In this document: piece after piece, positions 31,787 through 41,597 of the stretch
Layout: the number at the start of each line of letters is the position of its first letter
Numbering within the stretch: position 1 is the first letter of the stretch
From: Rhizobium rosettiformans W3
GTDB taxonomy: Bacteria; Pseudomonadota; Alphaproteobacteria; Rhizobiales; Rhizobiaceae
Reading direction: 5' to 3'
Assembly: GCF_004912135.1 (NCBI RefSeq)
Contig: NZ_STGU01000012.1
Location: 1 to 64,000 of the forward strand
DNA: 64,000 bases
Program-made: the position numbers and the translations under genes
The notes under the pieces: generated by a model
Seen by the model: the letters and a program-made list of their open reading frames with translations, nothing else
Databases searched by the model: none
What the model was told of the DNA's origin: nothing

Positions 31787-34700
31787 ATGGCTCTCTCGCC
31801 GATCCTCAAAATCCCGCTGCTCGCAACGTCCCAGGCTGCAAAGGAAACGACCGTCAACACGATGGTCGCTTACCTCGAACGCGCCATGAACGATGCGGTT
31901 GACATCGACCTGCAGAACGGCTCGCTCGCGCTCACTGAGACCGACTTCAATCGCTACATGATGTTCTCGATGCAGAACGTGGCGGTCGGCTCGACGCTAA
32001 CGGTACCGGCGACCAAGCGGCTGTTCGTGGTCGACAATCGCGGCAACGTCAATCCTCTGACTGTCTCGATTGGTCCGGATTCCAAGGAAGTCGCCCGCGA
32101 TGCCCTGGTCATCTTTCACTCGTCGCCAACCCGCCTGACCTACGTCTCCAACTCCGCTTGGACAGGCTACGACGACGCGATGCCCTCGGAAGAGCCGAAC
32201 GGCAAGCACACCTTCTGGCGCGTCAAGTTCCTCACCGGCAAGAGCAGCAACTCGGCTGTCGTCGGCGACCTGATCATGCGCGACACGCTGACCGGCGACC
32301 AGCTCGCCACAGGCGGTACGGCAATCGGTAGCGGGGGCACCCTGGCGAATGCGTTCGACAATACCCTCACAACCTTCTGGCAGTCCCAGTCCGAGAACCT
32401 ATCGAACGGCAACACCTGGATCGGCTATCAGTTCGCTCAGCCGGTCGCGATCACCAACCTTGAGATCAAGCAGGCGGTCCCCGGCAGCACCGACCGCCGC
32501 CCGCAGTCGGGCGTGGTGGAATTCTCCGACGACGGCCTCACCTGGTACGAGAGCTGGGCTTTCTCCGGCCTGGTCTGGGCTGCGTCCACGGCTGACACAA
32601 AGCGTCTGGTCCACCCGCGCTATCAGAAGGTCTACGACAGCCTGGGTGATCTGGAAGACACCGACTTCCTGGCGCAGCCGCCGCAGGAGGGTATGGTCCT
32701 CACGTACAACTCCGTGACCCAGAAGTGGGAACCCAAAGCCGCGACCGATAGCGACGACTCCCTGACGCACCGCTTCTGGCGCATCTTCGTGCTGGAGTCG
32801 AACGACGGCAACAACACCTACATTCACAACCTCGAATTCCGAAACATCGCAGGCGTTCCGCAGCAGGCGACCGGGGGCGTGGCTATCCGTGGCGGATCGT
32901 CCGGCACAGCTGCCAACGCCTTCGACGGTGACGACGCCACGTTCATGGCGCTGAACCCACACGAGAACAACTACATCGGATACGACTTCCTCTCCCCGGT
33001 CACGGTTCGCGAGGTCGCGATCCGCATTGGCTCGGTTGCATCTCGCTCGCCTAAGGTCTTCCGCATCGAATGGTCCGACAACGGGACGAGCTGGAACGTC
33101 GCTGGTCTCGAAACGAAAACCGACTGGGTTGCTGACGAGACCTACCTTGTCACGCCGACATCCAATTTCCAGGAGCTGCCGGACGGCGGCGCCCAGGGTC
33201 AGCTGCTCGCCAAGAATTCCTCGGCTGACGGCGACGTCGCCTGGGTCGATGCACCTGTGAGCCTGCCTGCCGGGGGCACCGAAGGTCAGGTTCTTCAGCG
33301 TGACGTGAACGGTGAAGCGATCTGGGGCGACGTCGAAGCTGGGGGCCTCGGTGCCGGTTATCGTGGCGCTTGGGGCGGTGTCGTTCCGATCACCTTCGAG
33401 GATGGTGTAATCCCAGCGAAGTTCGTGTTTGACGCTCCCGGTGCTGCTATCGTCAACGAGAGCGACCCATCGGCGCTTTCCACGAAGTCGCTGCGTTTCC
33501 GCTCGATCCCTGACAATGGTCTGACCTACTTCTTCTTCACGGAAACCTTCCCGGAAGATGGGACTTACACCGTTCGGTACCGCACGTCTGGTGAAGCGCC
33601 GGACAGGTTCATCGTCAGCCTTGATGGCGTCGAGCAGTTCAATGACGGCGGCGTCACCAACACCTACAAGCAGGCAACCTTCGCTGTCACGGCAGGATCG
33701 CACACGCTGCGTTTCGCCTATGACAAGGATGGAAGCATCGCCCAGGGCGACGATACGATCTTCATCTCGCAGCTCACCTTCACATCCGCGACCGCCCGCC
33801 CGTATGAGGCGGGCGACACCGTCGATTATCAGGACGACCTGTGGATGTGCGTGATCACCGGGACGACGGATGAACCAGGCGCCACGGAAGCATGGCGCAA
33901 TCTGACATCCGGTGGTGGTTCCGCTTCCTATCCGGACTTCGTCGGAAACGCCGGACGTGTTCTCGCGGTCAATGCAGACGAGACGGGTGTCGAGTGGGTG
34001 ACGATGACAGGTGGCGCACCTTCGTCGCTGCATGCGGCGAACCAGTGGCGCATCCTGATCGAGACAAACGGCGGCGATGCTCGCACCGGCCTGGGCGAGC
34101 TGGAGATGCGCGTTCTGCCGGGTGGCGACAATGTGGCGACCGGTGGCACCCCGGAAGTGTCATCTTCCTTCATGGGCGATGCTGCCGCAGTCTTCGACGG
34201 CGACACAGCCAACACCTGGCTCGCCGCTGACGTGGCAGACGAGTGGGTTTCCTACACTTTCGACCAGGCGGTCACGATCCGCGAAGTTGCCCTGACCACG
34301 GTCGCTGAAGAAGGCTTCGGCGCCGCGACCGCTCCGAAGAATTTCAAGGTTCAGTATTTTGATCCTGAGACCTTCTCGTGGGCAGATGAATGGACGGTGA
34401 CGGACGCCACCTTCACGGGTGACTCCGAGACACAGGTCTTCGCAAACCCGGCGCCGGTCTACAACTTCGAGACCATCCAGGCAGTCGTGAAGACCGAAGA
34501 CGCGACACTGACGCTGAGCGACATCGGCAAGATTGTCCGCTTCAAAAACCTCGCTCCCGCCACGTTCACGATCCCGACCCAGGCAGCTGCCGCGATCCCG
34601 GTCGGAACGCTGATCGACGTCCTGGCAGACAGCGACCAGGACCTGACGTTTGCCGCCCAGGATGGCGTCACCCTGAACTATTCCGGTGGTCTCTCGATCT

Positions 34701-36319
34701 CAGGCCCTGCAGTCAAGGTGACCTTGCTGAAGGTAGGCACCAATGAGTGGGACGTCATCAAGTCCGGTGGTGCCGGTGGCGGAGAAGTCCCGGATGGAGG
34801 CACCCTGTCCTTCCGGTTCTGGCGCTTGGCTGTCTACGAGAACAACGGCGACTCGGCTTATCTCGCAATGGCAGGTCTGGACTTCCTGGACGAGGACGGT
34901 GCGAGCCTGCGAACGGGTGGCTCTGCCTTCGCTTCGAATTCGTCTTCTGATGGCAACAAGCAGCCTGCCAATGCGTTCGGCCCTTGGACGAGCGACTCTG
35001 ACTACTATTGGACCACGCAGGCAAATCCTGTGTACCCGATCTATATCGGTTGGGAATTCCCTGAAGCCGTTTCTGTCCGTGGTATGACCATGACCGGCGT
35101 TCGCTTGGCAGAACGCAACGCGAAGGTCTTCTGGATCGAGTGCTCTAACGACGGCGTCGAATATACCACGGTCGAGAAGTTCGGCCCTGAAACCAACTGG
35201 GCGCTCGGCGGCACTGACACGCGCAGCTTCGTCGTTCCTGCCGTTGTTCAGGACAACACGATCCCGATGATGTTTGGCAACGAGGGCAAGGTCCTCGCTG
35301 TCAACGCGACCGCTACTGGCTTCGAATTTATCGACGGCGGTGCCGGTGGTGCGAGTTACCCATCATTCACTGGGAACGCTGGCAAGCAGCTCACGGTCAA
35401 CACGACCGAGGATGGCGTCGTCTGGGCAACGGTCGGCGGATTCACGGAGCTGCACACCGAATGGCGTGTCCTGTTCCTCGCGAATGGCGGCGACTCTCGA
35501 GTCGGTATCTCCGAAATGGAGATGCGTCAGGACCCGGAAGGGCCTGACGAGTGCGTTGGCGGGACGGTCACTGTCTCATCTTCCTTCGCAGGCAACGCAG
35601 CGACCACGGTCGATGGTGACCTGACAAACTACTGGCTCGCCGATTCGGCGACGAATGAATGGGTCGCCTATGCATTCGCCAACCCGGTCGAGATCAATGA
35701 GGTCATGTTGGCTTCGACATCGCAGCCAGCCTACGCGGTTGCCTGCGGGCCGAGGGATTTCGATGTCCAGTACAAGAGCGAGTCAACCGGCGAGTGGACC
35801 ACGTATTTCGCTGTTCGGGACAACACCTACACCGCCTACAGCGAGCCGAAGGTCTTCACCAACGAGAATTATTCCAGCGGGAACAATGGACGCCTCCGAG
35901 ATGCCTCCGACGTCAACCTCGATGGCCTGCTGGACGGAGACACGCTGCGCTACAACTCGGCAAGCGGGAAGTGGATTCCATACAAGCTCCAGAAGGAATT
36001 CGCGACCTTCCTTGGTGGCAACACTCAGGCTGGCGAGTTGGTCTTCCGTCATGCGGTCACGAAGAGCTTTGTGCTGCCGGTCGGTCTTCTGGGCAGCGTC
36101 ATCAATGCCGGTACCGCCGCCAGCGCCGAGACGGTCTTCACGATCAAGCGCAACGATGCGGTGATCGGAACCGTGACCTTCGTCGCCGGGTCGACTGTCG
36201 GTGCTGTGTCCTTCGCCACGGCGGTGGTGTTCGCTTCGGGGGACATCTTCCAGATCGTGGCGCCGACCACGCCTGACCAGGCACTCGCCGACATCTCCTT
36301 CTCTATCATTGCGAGCTAA
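31787..36319 (+). CDS. Tail fibre with five discoidin-like domains (1510 aa)
   Basis: The N-terminus (about 1-130) is a probable tail-docking region. Five repeats of an F5/8-type C (discoidin-like) fold follow at roughly residues 141-278, 327-462, 752-890, 1007-1148 and 1223-1358. Each has an FWR(I/V) or EWR start, a G(T/S)A-type strand, an NAFD/FDGD turn, and IGY or VSY-type strands. A jelly-roll segment lies at about 540-670. Spacers with NAGRVLAVNADETGVEW-like units recur. The domains suggest multivalent sugar binding to host envelope polysaccharide. Confidence 0.75.
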   Translation: MALSPILKIPLLATSQAAKETTVNTMVAYLERAMNDAVDIDLQNGSLALTETDFNRYMMFSMQNVAVGSTLTVPATKRLFVVDNRGNVNPLTVSIGPDSKEVARDALVIFHSSPTRLTYVSNSAWTGYDDAMPSEEPNGKHTFWRVKFLTGKSSNSAVVGDLIMRDTLTGDQLATGGTAIGSGGTLANAFDNTLTTFWQSQSENLSNGNTWIGYQFAQPVAITNLEIKQAVPGSTDRRPQSGVVEFSDDGLTWYESWAFSGLVWAASTADTKRLVHPRYQKVYDSLGDLEDTDFLAQPPQEGMVLTYNSVTQKWEPKAATDSDDSLTHRFWRIFVLESNDGNNTYIHNLEFRNIAGVPQQATGGVAIRGGSSGTAANAFDGDDATFMALNPHENNYIGYDFLSPVTVREVAIRIGSVASRSPKVFRIEWSDNGTSWNVAGLETKTDWVADETYLVTPTSNFQELPDGGAQGQLLAKNSSADGDVAWVDAPVSLPAGGTEGQVLQRDVNGEAIWGDVEAGGLGAGYRGAWGGVVPITFEDGVIPAKFVFDAPGAAIVNESDPSALSTKSLRFRSIPDNGLTYFFFTETFPEDGTYTVRYRTSGEAPDRFIVSLDGVEQFNDGGVTNTYKQATFAVTAGSHTLRFAYDKDGSIAQGDDTIFISQLTFTSATARPYEAGDTVDYQDDLWMCVITGTTDEPGATEAWRNLTSGGGSASYPDFVGNAGRVLAVNADETGVEWVTMTGGAPSSLHAANQWRILIETNGGDARTGLGELEMRVLPGGDNVATGGTPEVSSSFMGDAAAVFDGDTANTWLAADVADEWVSYTFDQAVTIREVALTTVAEEGFGAATAPKNFKVQYFDPETFSWADEWTVTDATFTGDSETQVFANPAPVYNFETIQAVVKTEDATLTLSDIGKIVRFKNLAPATFTIPTQAAAAIPVGTLIDVLADSDQDLTFAAQDGVTLNYSGGLSISGPAVKVTLLKVGTNEWDVIKSGGAGGGEVPDGGTLSFRFWRLAVYENNGDSAYLAMAGLDFLDEDGASLRTGGSAFASNSSSDGNKQPANAFGPWTSDSDYYWTTQANPVYPIYIGWEFPEAVSVRGMTMTGVRLAERNAKVFWIECSNDGVEYTTVEKFGPETNWALGGTDTRSFVVPAVVQDNTIPMMFGNEGKVLAVNATATGFEFIDGGAGGASYPSFTGNAGKQLTVNTTEDGVVWATVGGFTELHTEWRVLFLANGGDSRVGISEMEMRQDPEGPDECVGGTVTVSSSFAGNAATTVDGDLTNYWLADSATNEWVAYAFANPVEINEVMLASTSQPAYAVACGPRDFDVQYKSESTGEWTTYFAVRDNTYTAYSEPKVFTNENYSSGNNGRLRDASDVNLDGLLDGDTLRYNSASGKWIPYKLQKEFATFLGGNTQAGELVFRHAVTKSFVLPVGLLGSVINAGTAASAETVFTIKRNDAVIGTVTFVAGSTVGAVSFATAVVFASGDIFQIVAPTTPDQALADISFSIIAS

Positions 36320-36321
36320 AC

Positions 36322-37293
36322 ATGACTGTTCTCTTCGCTGGATCATCCATCGCTGACGTGTCCCTTTCACAGGGGACACCGAAGGTGGTCACCAATACGA
36401 GCTACATCACGTCGACCTGTCTCGAAGGCATCGACACAGGGAACTATCAGGAAGGGTTCAGAATCCCGTTCCCAGCTCCTTTGAGAGAGGTGTATGCTTC
36501 GGCGTACGTGCGTCGAGTAGCGCTGACCACCACCGGCTCACCGTATCCATTCCGGTTTTACTCGCCGACCAATGCCACGCTCATCAGATTCCGCGCCACC
36601 AGCAGCAACACCATGATCCTGGATATCTGGAACGGTACCGCATGGGTGGCTGAGGCTACCACCTCAGCTGTACCTGGGGTTGGCGTTGTCGAGCGCATCG
36701 ATTTGTACGTGAAGCTCGGGGTCACTGACGGACGAGTGCGCTTGAAATATGCGAACCAGGTGATCCTTGATTTTACCGGGCGCACTGACTACGGCGTGGC
36801 TGATCTGGCATCGCTCACATTCAGCTCATTCGGCTCAAACTCAAGCTATTACTCAGGGATCGTGGTGGCTGATGAACCGACCGACTACATGACGGTCCAT
36901 CAGACGCTTCCCACGGGGAACGGCGCAGAGACTGCCTGGACCGGCGACTATACGGCGGTCGATGAGACCGGCGTGAATGATACCGACTTCATCCAGGCGA
37001 CAGCAGCCGACCAGGTGGAAACCTTCACCTTCTCGCAGCTCGGCAGCGAATGGGCGGCTTACGAGATCAAGGCGGTCACGGTGGGCATGAGAGCCGTGGG
37101 CGGAGTAGCGACCCCGACTGTGGAAGGTGTCGCCCGCATTGACGGGGTCAATTATGCCCAGGCAGCGCAGCTTCCGACCCCGGCAACTTTCGGCGCTGTC
37201 CAAGCCGTCTTCGAAACAAATCCGGCAGACGACTCCGCTTGGACTCGGGACGTCATCAATGCAGCTCAGTTTGGTGTGAAGGCCGTAGCGTAA
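36322..37293 (+). CDS. Tail appendage protein, lectin-like (323 aa)
   Basis: The 323-residue protein has a concanavalin-like / LamG-type beta sandwich in its first 200 residues (ILDIWNGTAWVAEATTS; RVRLKYANQVILDF) and a small C-terminal domain. It probably decorates the tail tip beside the large fibre. The stop overlaps the next ATG (TAATG). Assignment is by pattern and location. Confidence 0.55.
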   Translation: MTVLFAGSSIADVSLSQGTPKVVTNTSYITSTCLEGIDTGNYQEGFRIPFPAPLREVYASAYVRRVALTTTGSPYPFRFYSPTNATLIRFRATSSNTMILDIWNGTAWVAEATTSAVPGVGVVERIDLYVKLGVTDGRVRLKYANQVILDFTGRTDYGVADLASLTFSSFGSNSSYYSGIVVADEPTDYMTVHQTLPTGNGAETAWTGDYTAVDETGVNDTDFIQATAADQVETFTFSQLGSEWAAYEIKAVTVGMRAVGGVATPTVEGVARIDGVNYAQAAQLPTPATFGAVQAVFETNPADDSAWTRDVINAAQFGVKAVA

Positions 37294-39755
37294 TGTCAGA
37301 CGTTTCTAAACTTTCCCGATACCTCGTATCGCAGCGCCTCGCGCCAGAAGTAGCGAAGGTCTCGCGATACATTGTGACCGGCGCCCGCGCCACATCCGCC
37401 CGTGTTCGTCGTCGGACCCTGATCAACGACTATCTGTCATCAGCGGCTCTGGGCGGTCTGCTTCCGATGTCGTTGCCAGTACAGAACGCAGATGCATCGA
37501 AGGGCGTGAACGGTTGGACTGCTCGCGCTGGAACCGGACCCCTGGTCATCACCGGCATCTATGCTCACTCTGGAAACACCCATTTTGCAGCAGGTAGTGA
37601 GTTGCTCGGTCGCTGGGACCAGGACATCGAAGTGCCTGTAGTCCTGACGCCACGTGTCGACGCTGGGCTTGTTATGATGGAGCTGTCTGCTTACCGCGCC
37701 GCCTGGACGGATGCCGACGAATCCGGAATGTACATCGAGATGCTCAATGGCGCCGGTAAGATCATTGCCAGCGAGTATCAGCCGCGCACAGACCCGGCGA
37801 ACAACAGCAACCCGGTCTGGGCAAAGGATACCCTCGCGGTGTTCCTGGCACCGCAAACTCGGACGGTGCGAGTGGGCGTCTGGCACGAGCGAGATTCAGG
37901 CACTGAAAGCTCCACCTACTTCGATGATTTCGAGGTGATGTTCAAGGCACCTGATAAGACCTACAGCCAGGTGTTTTATCTGGAACCCGACCTTGGGGAC
38001 CAGATCGGCTTCTTCCGCACCGAGGGGACCACGGGGAATGCCCATATCTATCGCGGAACTGCGAACCGCTTTCTGTTCCCCGGCTTCGGCTTGGATGGGA
38101 CCGGCGAAGTCTATCGCGATTTCACCTTCACTGAGGCGCAGCTCGACCTCGTCGGAACAGGTGGCGCGGAGATCGATTGGACATGGCTGGAGGGTCAGTA
38201 TCCGGGTGGAGCGGATACCTACCGCGTTCAGCTCATCTTCTTGGATGAGAATGACGCACCCATCGCGCACGACCCGATTGAATCGAGTGCAGGGCTTACG
38301 GCCCCCGCTGAGACTTGGACAAAGCTGAAGCGAACTGCTGTGGTCCCGGTGCAGGCTCGTAAGGTGCGTTTGATCTATACAGGTGGAGGCAGCTCGGGCA
38401 GCAATCGAGACGGCTACTTCGCTCATATGCGCCTGGTCATTTCGGTGGCGAGCATCGGCGGAGCGCTTCTCACCGTGCCTTCTTACGACGACCTGACCAC
38501 CATGCCTGTGAAGGGCGCCTGGGGTCTTCGCCGCCTCATCTCCACCTACTCTGGACCTATCGTTCGCCTGCGCAATCAGGCAACGAATGAGGAAGTTGAT
38601 CTTGGCTCGACCAACAACGGAAACCTCGCGAAGGTGCCTGACGCAGCCGCGATCTACAAGGTCGTTCGTCTATATGATCAGTCAGGACTAGGTTCAGACC
38701 TGGTTCAGACCACCGCTGCTCGTCAGCCTGAATTCCGTCAGGCTGGGTCGCCCAACGGTCGCCCGATCATGAAATTCGATGGCGCGGGCACCCATATGAT
38801 CGACGTGGAGGAAGGCACCAACCGTCCCTACATGATCCCCTATCCAAACGTGGTCTGGCTTGGCGGCGCAGGTTCAGAAGTTGGTTCAGCGTCCTATCAG
38901 ACGATGTGGGGCATCCCACAGGCATGGGGTTCGAACAGCCCGCCGTACTTCCGTACTCAGGTCGGCTGGGCGAATAACCAGGACACGGCATTGGTCCGAA
39001 ACGCTGCCGTAGAAAGCAACATCCAGCAGGGCACGTTTGGCTGGAACGGTGGTTGGGGCGGGTGGATCACCTGGGCGCAAGCCGGTCGCATCCAGCCGCT
39101 GGGCATTCCGGTCGAACGTCAGTTCGGGGATGCATCGACGCCGACAACCTATCCTAACTCGACCAGGATGGTGCTCGGTGGAGGTGGTCTCGGAACGACT
39201 GATGCATTCTCAGGCTTCTTCACCGAAATGGTTGTCCTGGAAGGATCGCCTAACCCTGATGTTCGCCGGACATTCCGGGATGAAGTCGAAAAGGTGCTCG
39301 CCGCATCGGTCATGGGTGATGGCACGATGTACCGTATCTACCTCAAATCCAGCTTTGGCGGATATGAGCGCAACGGTAACTTCTCGGAAGTTCGTCTGTT
39401 CAACGATGGTGGCGAAGTCGACCTGACGGATGAAGGCGGGACAGCCTTCTCGTCCAAGAACTTCAGCACGGGCGAGCGTGAACGCAATGCGATCAACAAT
39501 AACCTGAACGACACCTGGACGGCGGGCGCCGACCCGGTTGACGCCTATTGGGGCGTAAGCCTCAATGGCGACTACAAGCCGAGTCGGATGGATATCGTCA
39601 ACCGCAACGCCTACACGGACTATATGCCCGACAAGTTCGAGATTCAGCAGCTGACCAAGGATGGCTGGCGGGTGGCTGCAGACGTAAACGTGGGCAGTCA
39701 GGGTCATTCAGCCAACCAACTCTATGTGATCGAGTGGGTTAATTCCGACTTCTAG
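37293..39755 (+). CDS. Tail fibre with ArabFuran-like and discoidin-like domains (820 aa)
   Basis: ATG 37293 overlaps the previous stop; the frame is open slightly upstream. Residues about 395-480 (GAWGLRRLISTYSGPIVRLRN then VVRLYDQSGLGSDL) match the arabinofuranosidase-B-like domain found in many phage fibres, leading a jelly-roll to about 665. Residues about 679-820 form another discoidin-like domain. The N-terminal 380 residues are beta-rich. It is the last gene of the tail operon; its stop abuts the operator of the endolysin promoter. Confidence 0.75.
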   Translation: MSDVSKLSRYLVSQRLAPEVAKVSRYIVTGARATSARVRRRTLINDYLSSAALGGLLPMSLPVQNADASKGVNGWTARAGTGPLVITGIYAHSGNTHFAAGSELLGRWDQDIEVPVVLTPRVDAGLVMMELSAYRAAWTDADESGMYIEMLNGAGKIIASEYQPRTDPANNSNPVWAKDTLAVFLAPQTRTVRVGVWHERDSGTESSTYFDDFEVMFKAPDKTYSQVFYLEPDLGDQIGFFRTEGTTGNAHIYRGTANRFLFPGFGLDGTGEVYRDFTFTEAQLDLVGTGGAEIDWTWLEGQYPGGADTYRVQLIFLDENDAPIAHDPIESSAGLTAPAETWTKLKRTAVVPVQARKVRLIYTGGGSSGSNRDGYFAHMRLVISVASIGGALLTVPSYDDLTTMPVKGAWGLRRLISTYSGPIVRLRNQATNEEVDLGSTNNGNLAKVPDAAAIYKVVRLYDQSGLGSDLVQTTAARQPEFRQAGSPNGRPIMKFDGAGTHMIDVEEGTNRPYMIPYPNVVWLGGAGSEVGSASYQTMWGIPQAWGSNSPPYFRTQVGWANNQDTALVRNAAVESNIQQGTFGWNGGWGGWITWAQAGRIQPLGIPVERQFGDASTPTTYPNSTRMVLGGGGLGTTDAFSGFFTEMVVLEGSPNPDVRRTFRDEVEKVLAASVMGDGTMYRIYLKSSFGGYERNGNFSEVRLFNDGGEVDLTDEGGTAFSSKNFSTGERERNAINNNLNDTWTAGADPVDAYWGVSLNGDYKPSRMDIVNRNAYTDYMPDKFEIQQLTKDGWRVAADVNVGSQGHSANQLYVIEWVNSDF

Positions 39756-39757
39756 AG

Positions 39758-39838
39758 TCAGAATTTCTGACATAATGGCGTGAGCCACCGGACTCCGGTC
39801 GTAATCTATGGCATAATTGTCAAAAATTACGACCGGAG
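39758..39838 (+). promoter_or_regulatory. Endolysin promoter inside a 13-bp inverted repeat, with upstream operator
   Basis: A perfect operator TCAGAATTTCTGA (39758-39770) precedes a promoter with weak -35 CGGACT (39789-39794), 17-bp spacer and -10 CATAAT (39812-39817). A perfect inverted repeat, CTCCGGTCGTAAT (39793-39805) and ATTACGACCGGAG (39826-39838), has the -10 box in its 20-base loop. The right arm contains the Shine-Dalgarno CGGAG of the endolysin. Read-through tail mRNA should fold and hide it; mRNA starting near 39,823 should not. Confidence 0.7.
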
Positions 39839-39844
39839 AATTCT

Positions 39845-40657
39845 ATGGAAGTCAAGTACCATAAGCTCGCGGGTGTCGAATTTATCCAGTCGCCGAACGG
39901 CGGTGGACCGATCACCCCTCGCTTCCTCACCATGCACTATACGGCTGGCTATGACGCTCAGTCGGCAATCGACACGTTCAAGAACCGTACGTCCGAGGTG
40001 TCGGCTCACCTGGTGATCGACACCGATGGCACCATCACGCAGATGATGCCCTTCAACAAGAAGACCTGGCATGCCGGTCCTTCCGTCTTCCAGGGCGTGA
40101 AGAGCCTCAACAGCCACGCCATCGGCTTCGAGTTCGTCAACATCGGCTTCCTGCGTAAGTCCGCGAAGGGCCTGGTCGATGCCTACGGTCGTCCGGTCAA
40201 GGAAGACCTCTTCGAAGACTACGTCATCGCGCCGAACGCTCGCGTTGGTTCCGGTGACTTCTGGTGGCCTGTCTATCCGAAGGTCCAGATCGAAGCGGGC
40301 CTGGCTGCGGCGAAGGCGATCATCGACGCCTACAAGATCGAGGGCATCTGCTCGCACGAGGAGATCGACACTCGTGGTTGGAAGACCGACCCAGGTCCGG
40401 CATTCCCGATGAAGTCCTTCACGAACCTCCTGGGCGCCCATCGCAAGGACCCTGACCAGGCGAGCCAGAACGTACCGTTCAACGTGGATGTCAGCTCGCT
40501 CAATGTGCGTGGCGGCGCCGGTACCAACTGGCCTGTGATTGCAGGCGTGAAGCGCGGCGACCGCGTCTATGTCGTCGGCACGGAAGGCGGCTGGTCCCGC
40601 ATCCTCTTTGACGGAGGCGAGGGATGGGTAAGCACCCAGTACCTGGAGAGAGCCTAA
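39845..40657 (+). CDS. Endolysin: N-acetylmuramoyl-L-alanine amidase with SH3b domain
   Basis: The 270-residue enzyme cuts the amide bond between muramic acid and the stem peptide. The Amidase_2 domain covers residues 1-190 with Zn-ligand His31 (LTMHYTAGYD), SAHLVIDTDGTI, and a distal CSHEEIDTRGWKTDPG block carrying His and the Lys/Asp pair. The C-terminal 70 residues form an SH3b wall-binding domain (SSLNVRGGAGTNWPVIAGVK). No signal peptide is present, so export needs the holin. Confidence 0.92.
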   Translation: MEVKYHKLAGVEFIQSPNGGGPITPRFLTMHYTAGYDAQSAIDTFKNRTSEVSAHLVIDTDGTITQMMPFNKKTWHAGPSVFQGVKSLNSHAIGFEFVNIGFLRKSAKGLVDAYGRPVKEDLFEDYVIAPNARVGSGDFWWPVYPKVQIEAGLAAAKAIIDAYKIEGICSHEEIDTRGWKTDPGPAFPMKSFTNLLGAHRKDPDQASQNVPFNVDVSSLNVRGGAGTNWPVIAGVKRGDRVYVVGTEGGWSRILFDGGEGWVSTQYLERA

Positions 40658-40977
40658 GCCAGACCAAGCAGCGGACGCGCCGAACGCAATACGTGTTCGG
40701 CTCGACCGCCCTGTTCATCGCGATCATCTGCGCCGTCAACTACTTCGGGAACACGGGACCAATCGCTGAAAGAACCGTCGATGGTGCCTATGGGATCATT
40801 GAGCTTCTGGTGATCGGCTTCCTGTTCTCAACGACCGTGGATCGCTCCGAAATCCTGCACAACATCGGCAGGGGCGTCCGCGACTACGGCAGCAGGAAAC
40901 CTCTGCGCACCGGCCTGACCAGTGGGCGAGACGATGCCGATGATGATCCAGCTGAGAAGGAGAAGACCTATGGCTAA
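40624..40977 (+). CDS. Holin candidate (117 aa)
   Basis: The start ATG 40624 lies inside the endolysin gene (34-base overlap) with GGAGG upstream. A basic N-terminus is followed by two hydrophobic helices (about residues 27-43 and 57-70) and a charged tail. It is placed between endolysin and spanins. Size and topology fit a small holin, but the family is not recognised. Confidence 0.6.
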   Translation: MGKHPVPGESLSQTKQRTRRTQYVFGSTALFIAIICAVNYFGNTGPIAERTVDGAYGIIELLVIGFLFSTTVDRSEILHNIGRGVRDYGSRKPLRTGLTSGRDDADDDPAEKEKTYG

Positions 40978-41350
40978 CGTGTTCGGATCGATCACAGCCT
41001 TCATCGACAAGTATCTCATCGTGGGCCTCTCAGGGGCCTGCGTCGTCCTGGGGATCGCCTTTGGTGTTGCCCAATATCGGCTCAGCTCCAGCCAGGCAGA
41101 CCTGAAGGACGCAGAGACGCAGATCGAAGTCCTCACAGACAAGGTGCTGACCAGGGACGTCCAGCTGACGCTCAAGGACACCACGATCTCGCGACTCGAG
41201 TCCCGCAACGCCGAACGCCTGGTGGAGCAGTCGACCTATCAATTTGACCTGAAAGGAATCCTCGATGCACCTGCAGAAGAGAACCAGAACCCTGTTGACG
41301 ACGTGCTGTGTCGCGCTGTCTCTGGGACTAAGTGCCTGCAAAACAACTGA
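40970..41350 (+). CDS. Inner-membrane spanin (Rz-like)
   Basis: The 126-residue protein has an N-terminal transmembrane helix (about residues 17-35) followed by a long coiled-coil periplasmic part (SSSQADLKDAETQIEVLTDK). This is the i-spanin pattern; it joins the outer-membrane lipoprotein spanin to fuse the membranes at the end of lysis. The start overlaps the holin candidate by eight bases, and the o-spanin gene begins inside its 3' end. Confidence 0.75.
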   Translation: MANVFGSITAFIDKYLIVGLSGACVVLGIAFGVAQYRLSSSQADLKDAETQIEVLTDKVLTRDVQLTLKDTTISRLESRNAERLVEQSTYQFDLKGILDAPAEENQNPVDDVLCRAVSGTKCLQNN

Positions 41351-41597
41351 GCGCACCATCCAGGTTTCGACACCTGAAGTGCCCAAGAGCATGCTGGTCT
41401 GTGGCGATGAAAACTCGCCCACCGACGACGGCATCCCGGCAGCTCCTCAGCAGCCTTACGATCAGAAGGCGGTCGCCGCCTACATCGTATTGCTGAAGGC
41501 AGTGATCCGGGAGTGCCACGGTAATAAGGATGCGGTCGAAGAGCTGCTGAACGAGTATCAGCTCAAGGCTGTCGAGCTGGCGAAGGCGAAGCAGTGA
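41265..41597 (+). CDS. Outer-membrane lipoprotein spanin (Rz1-like)
   Basis: The 110-residue protein has a lipoprotein signal peptide with lipobox LSAC (Cys25). The mature part is Pro-rich in the middle (TDDGIPAAPQQP) and ends in a helix. It starts 86 bases inside the i-spanin gene in another frame, the overlapped Rz/Rz1 arrangement. It completes the lysis cassette. Confidence 0.78.
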   Translation: MHLQKRTRTLLTTCCVALSLGLSACKTTERTIQVSTPEVPKSMLVCGDENSPTDDGIPAAPQQPYDQKAVAAYIVLLKAVIRECHGNKDAVEELLNEYQLKAVELAKAKQ

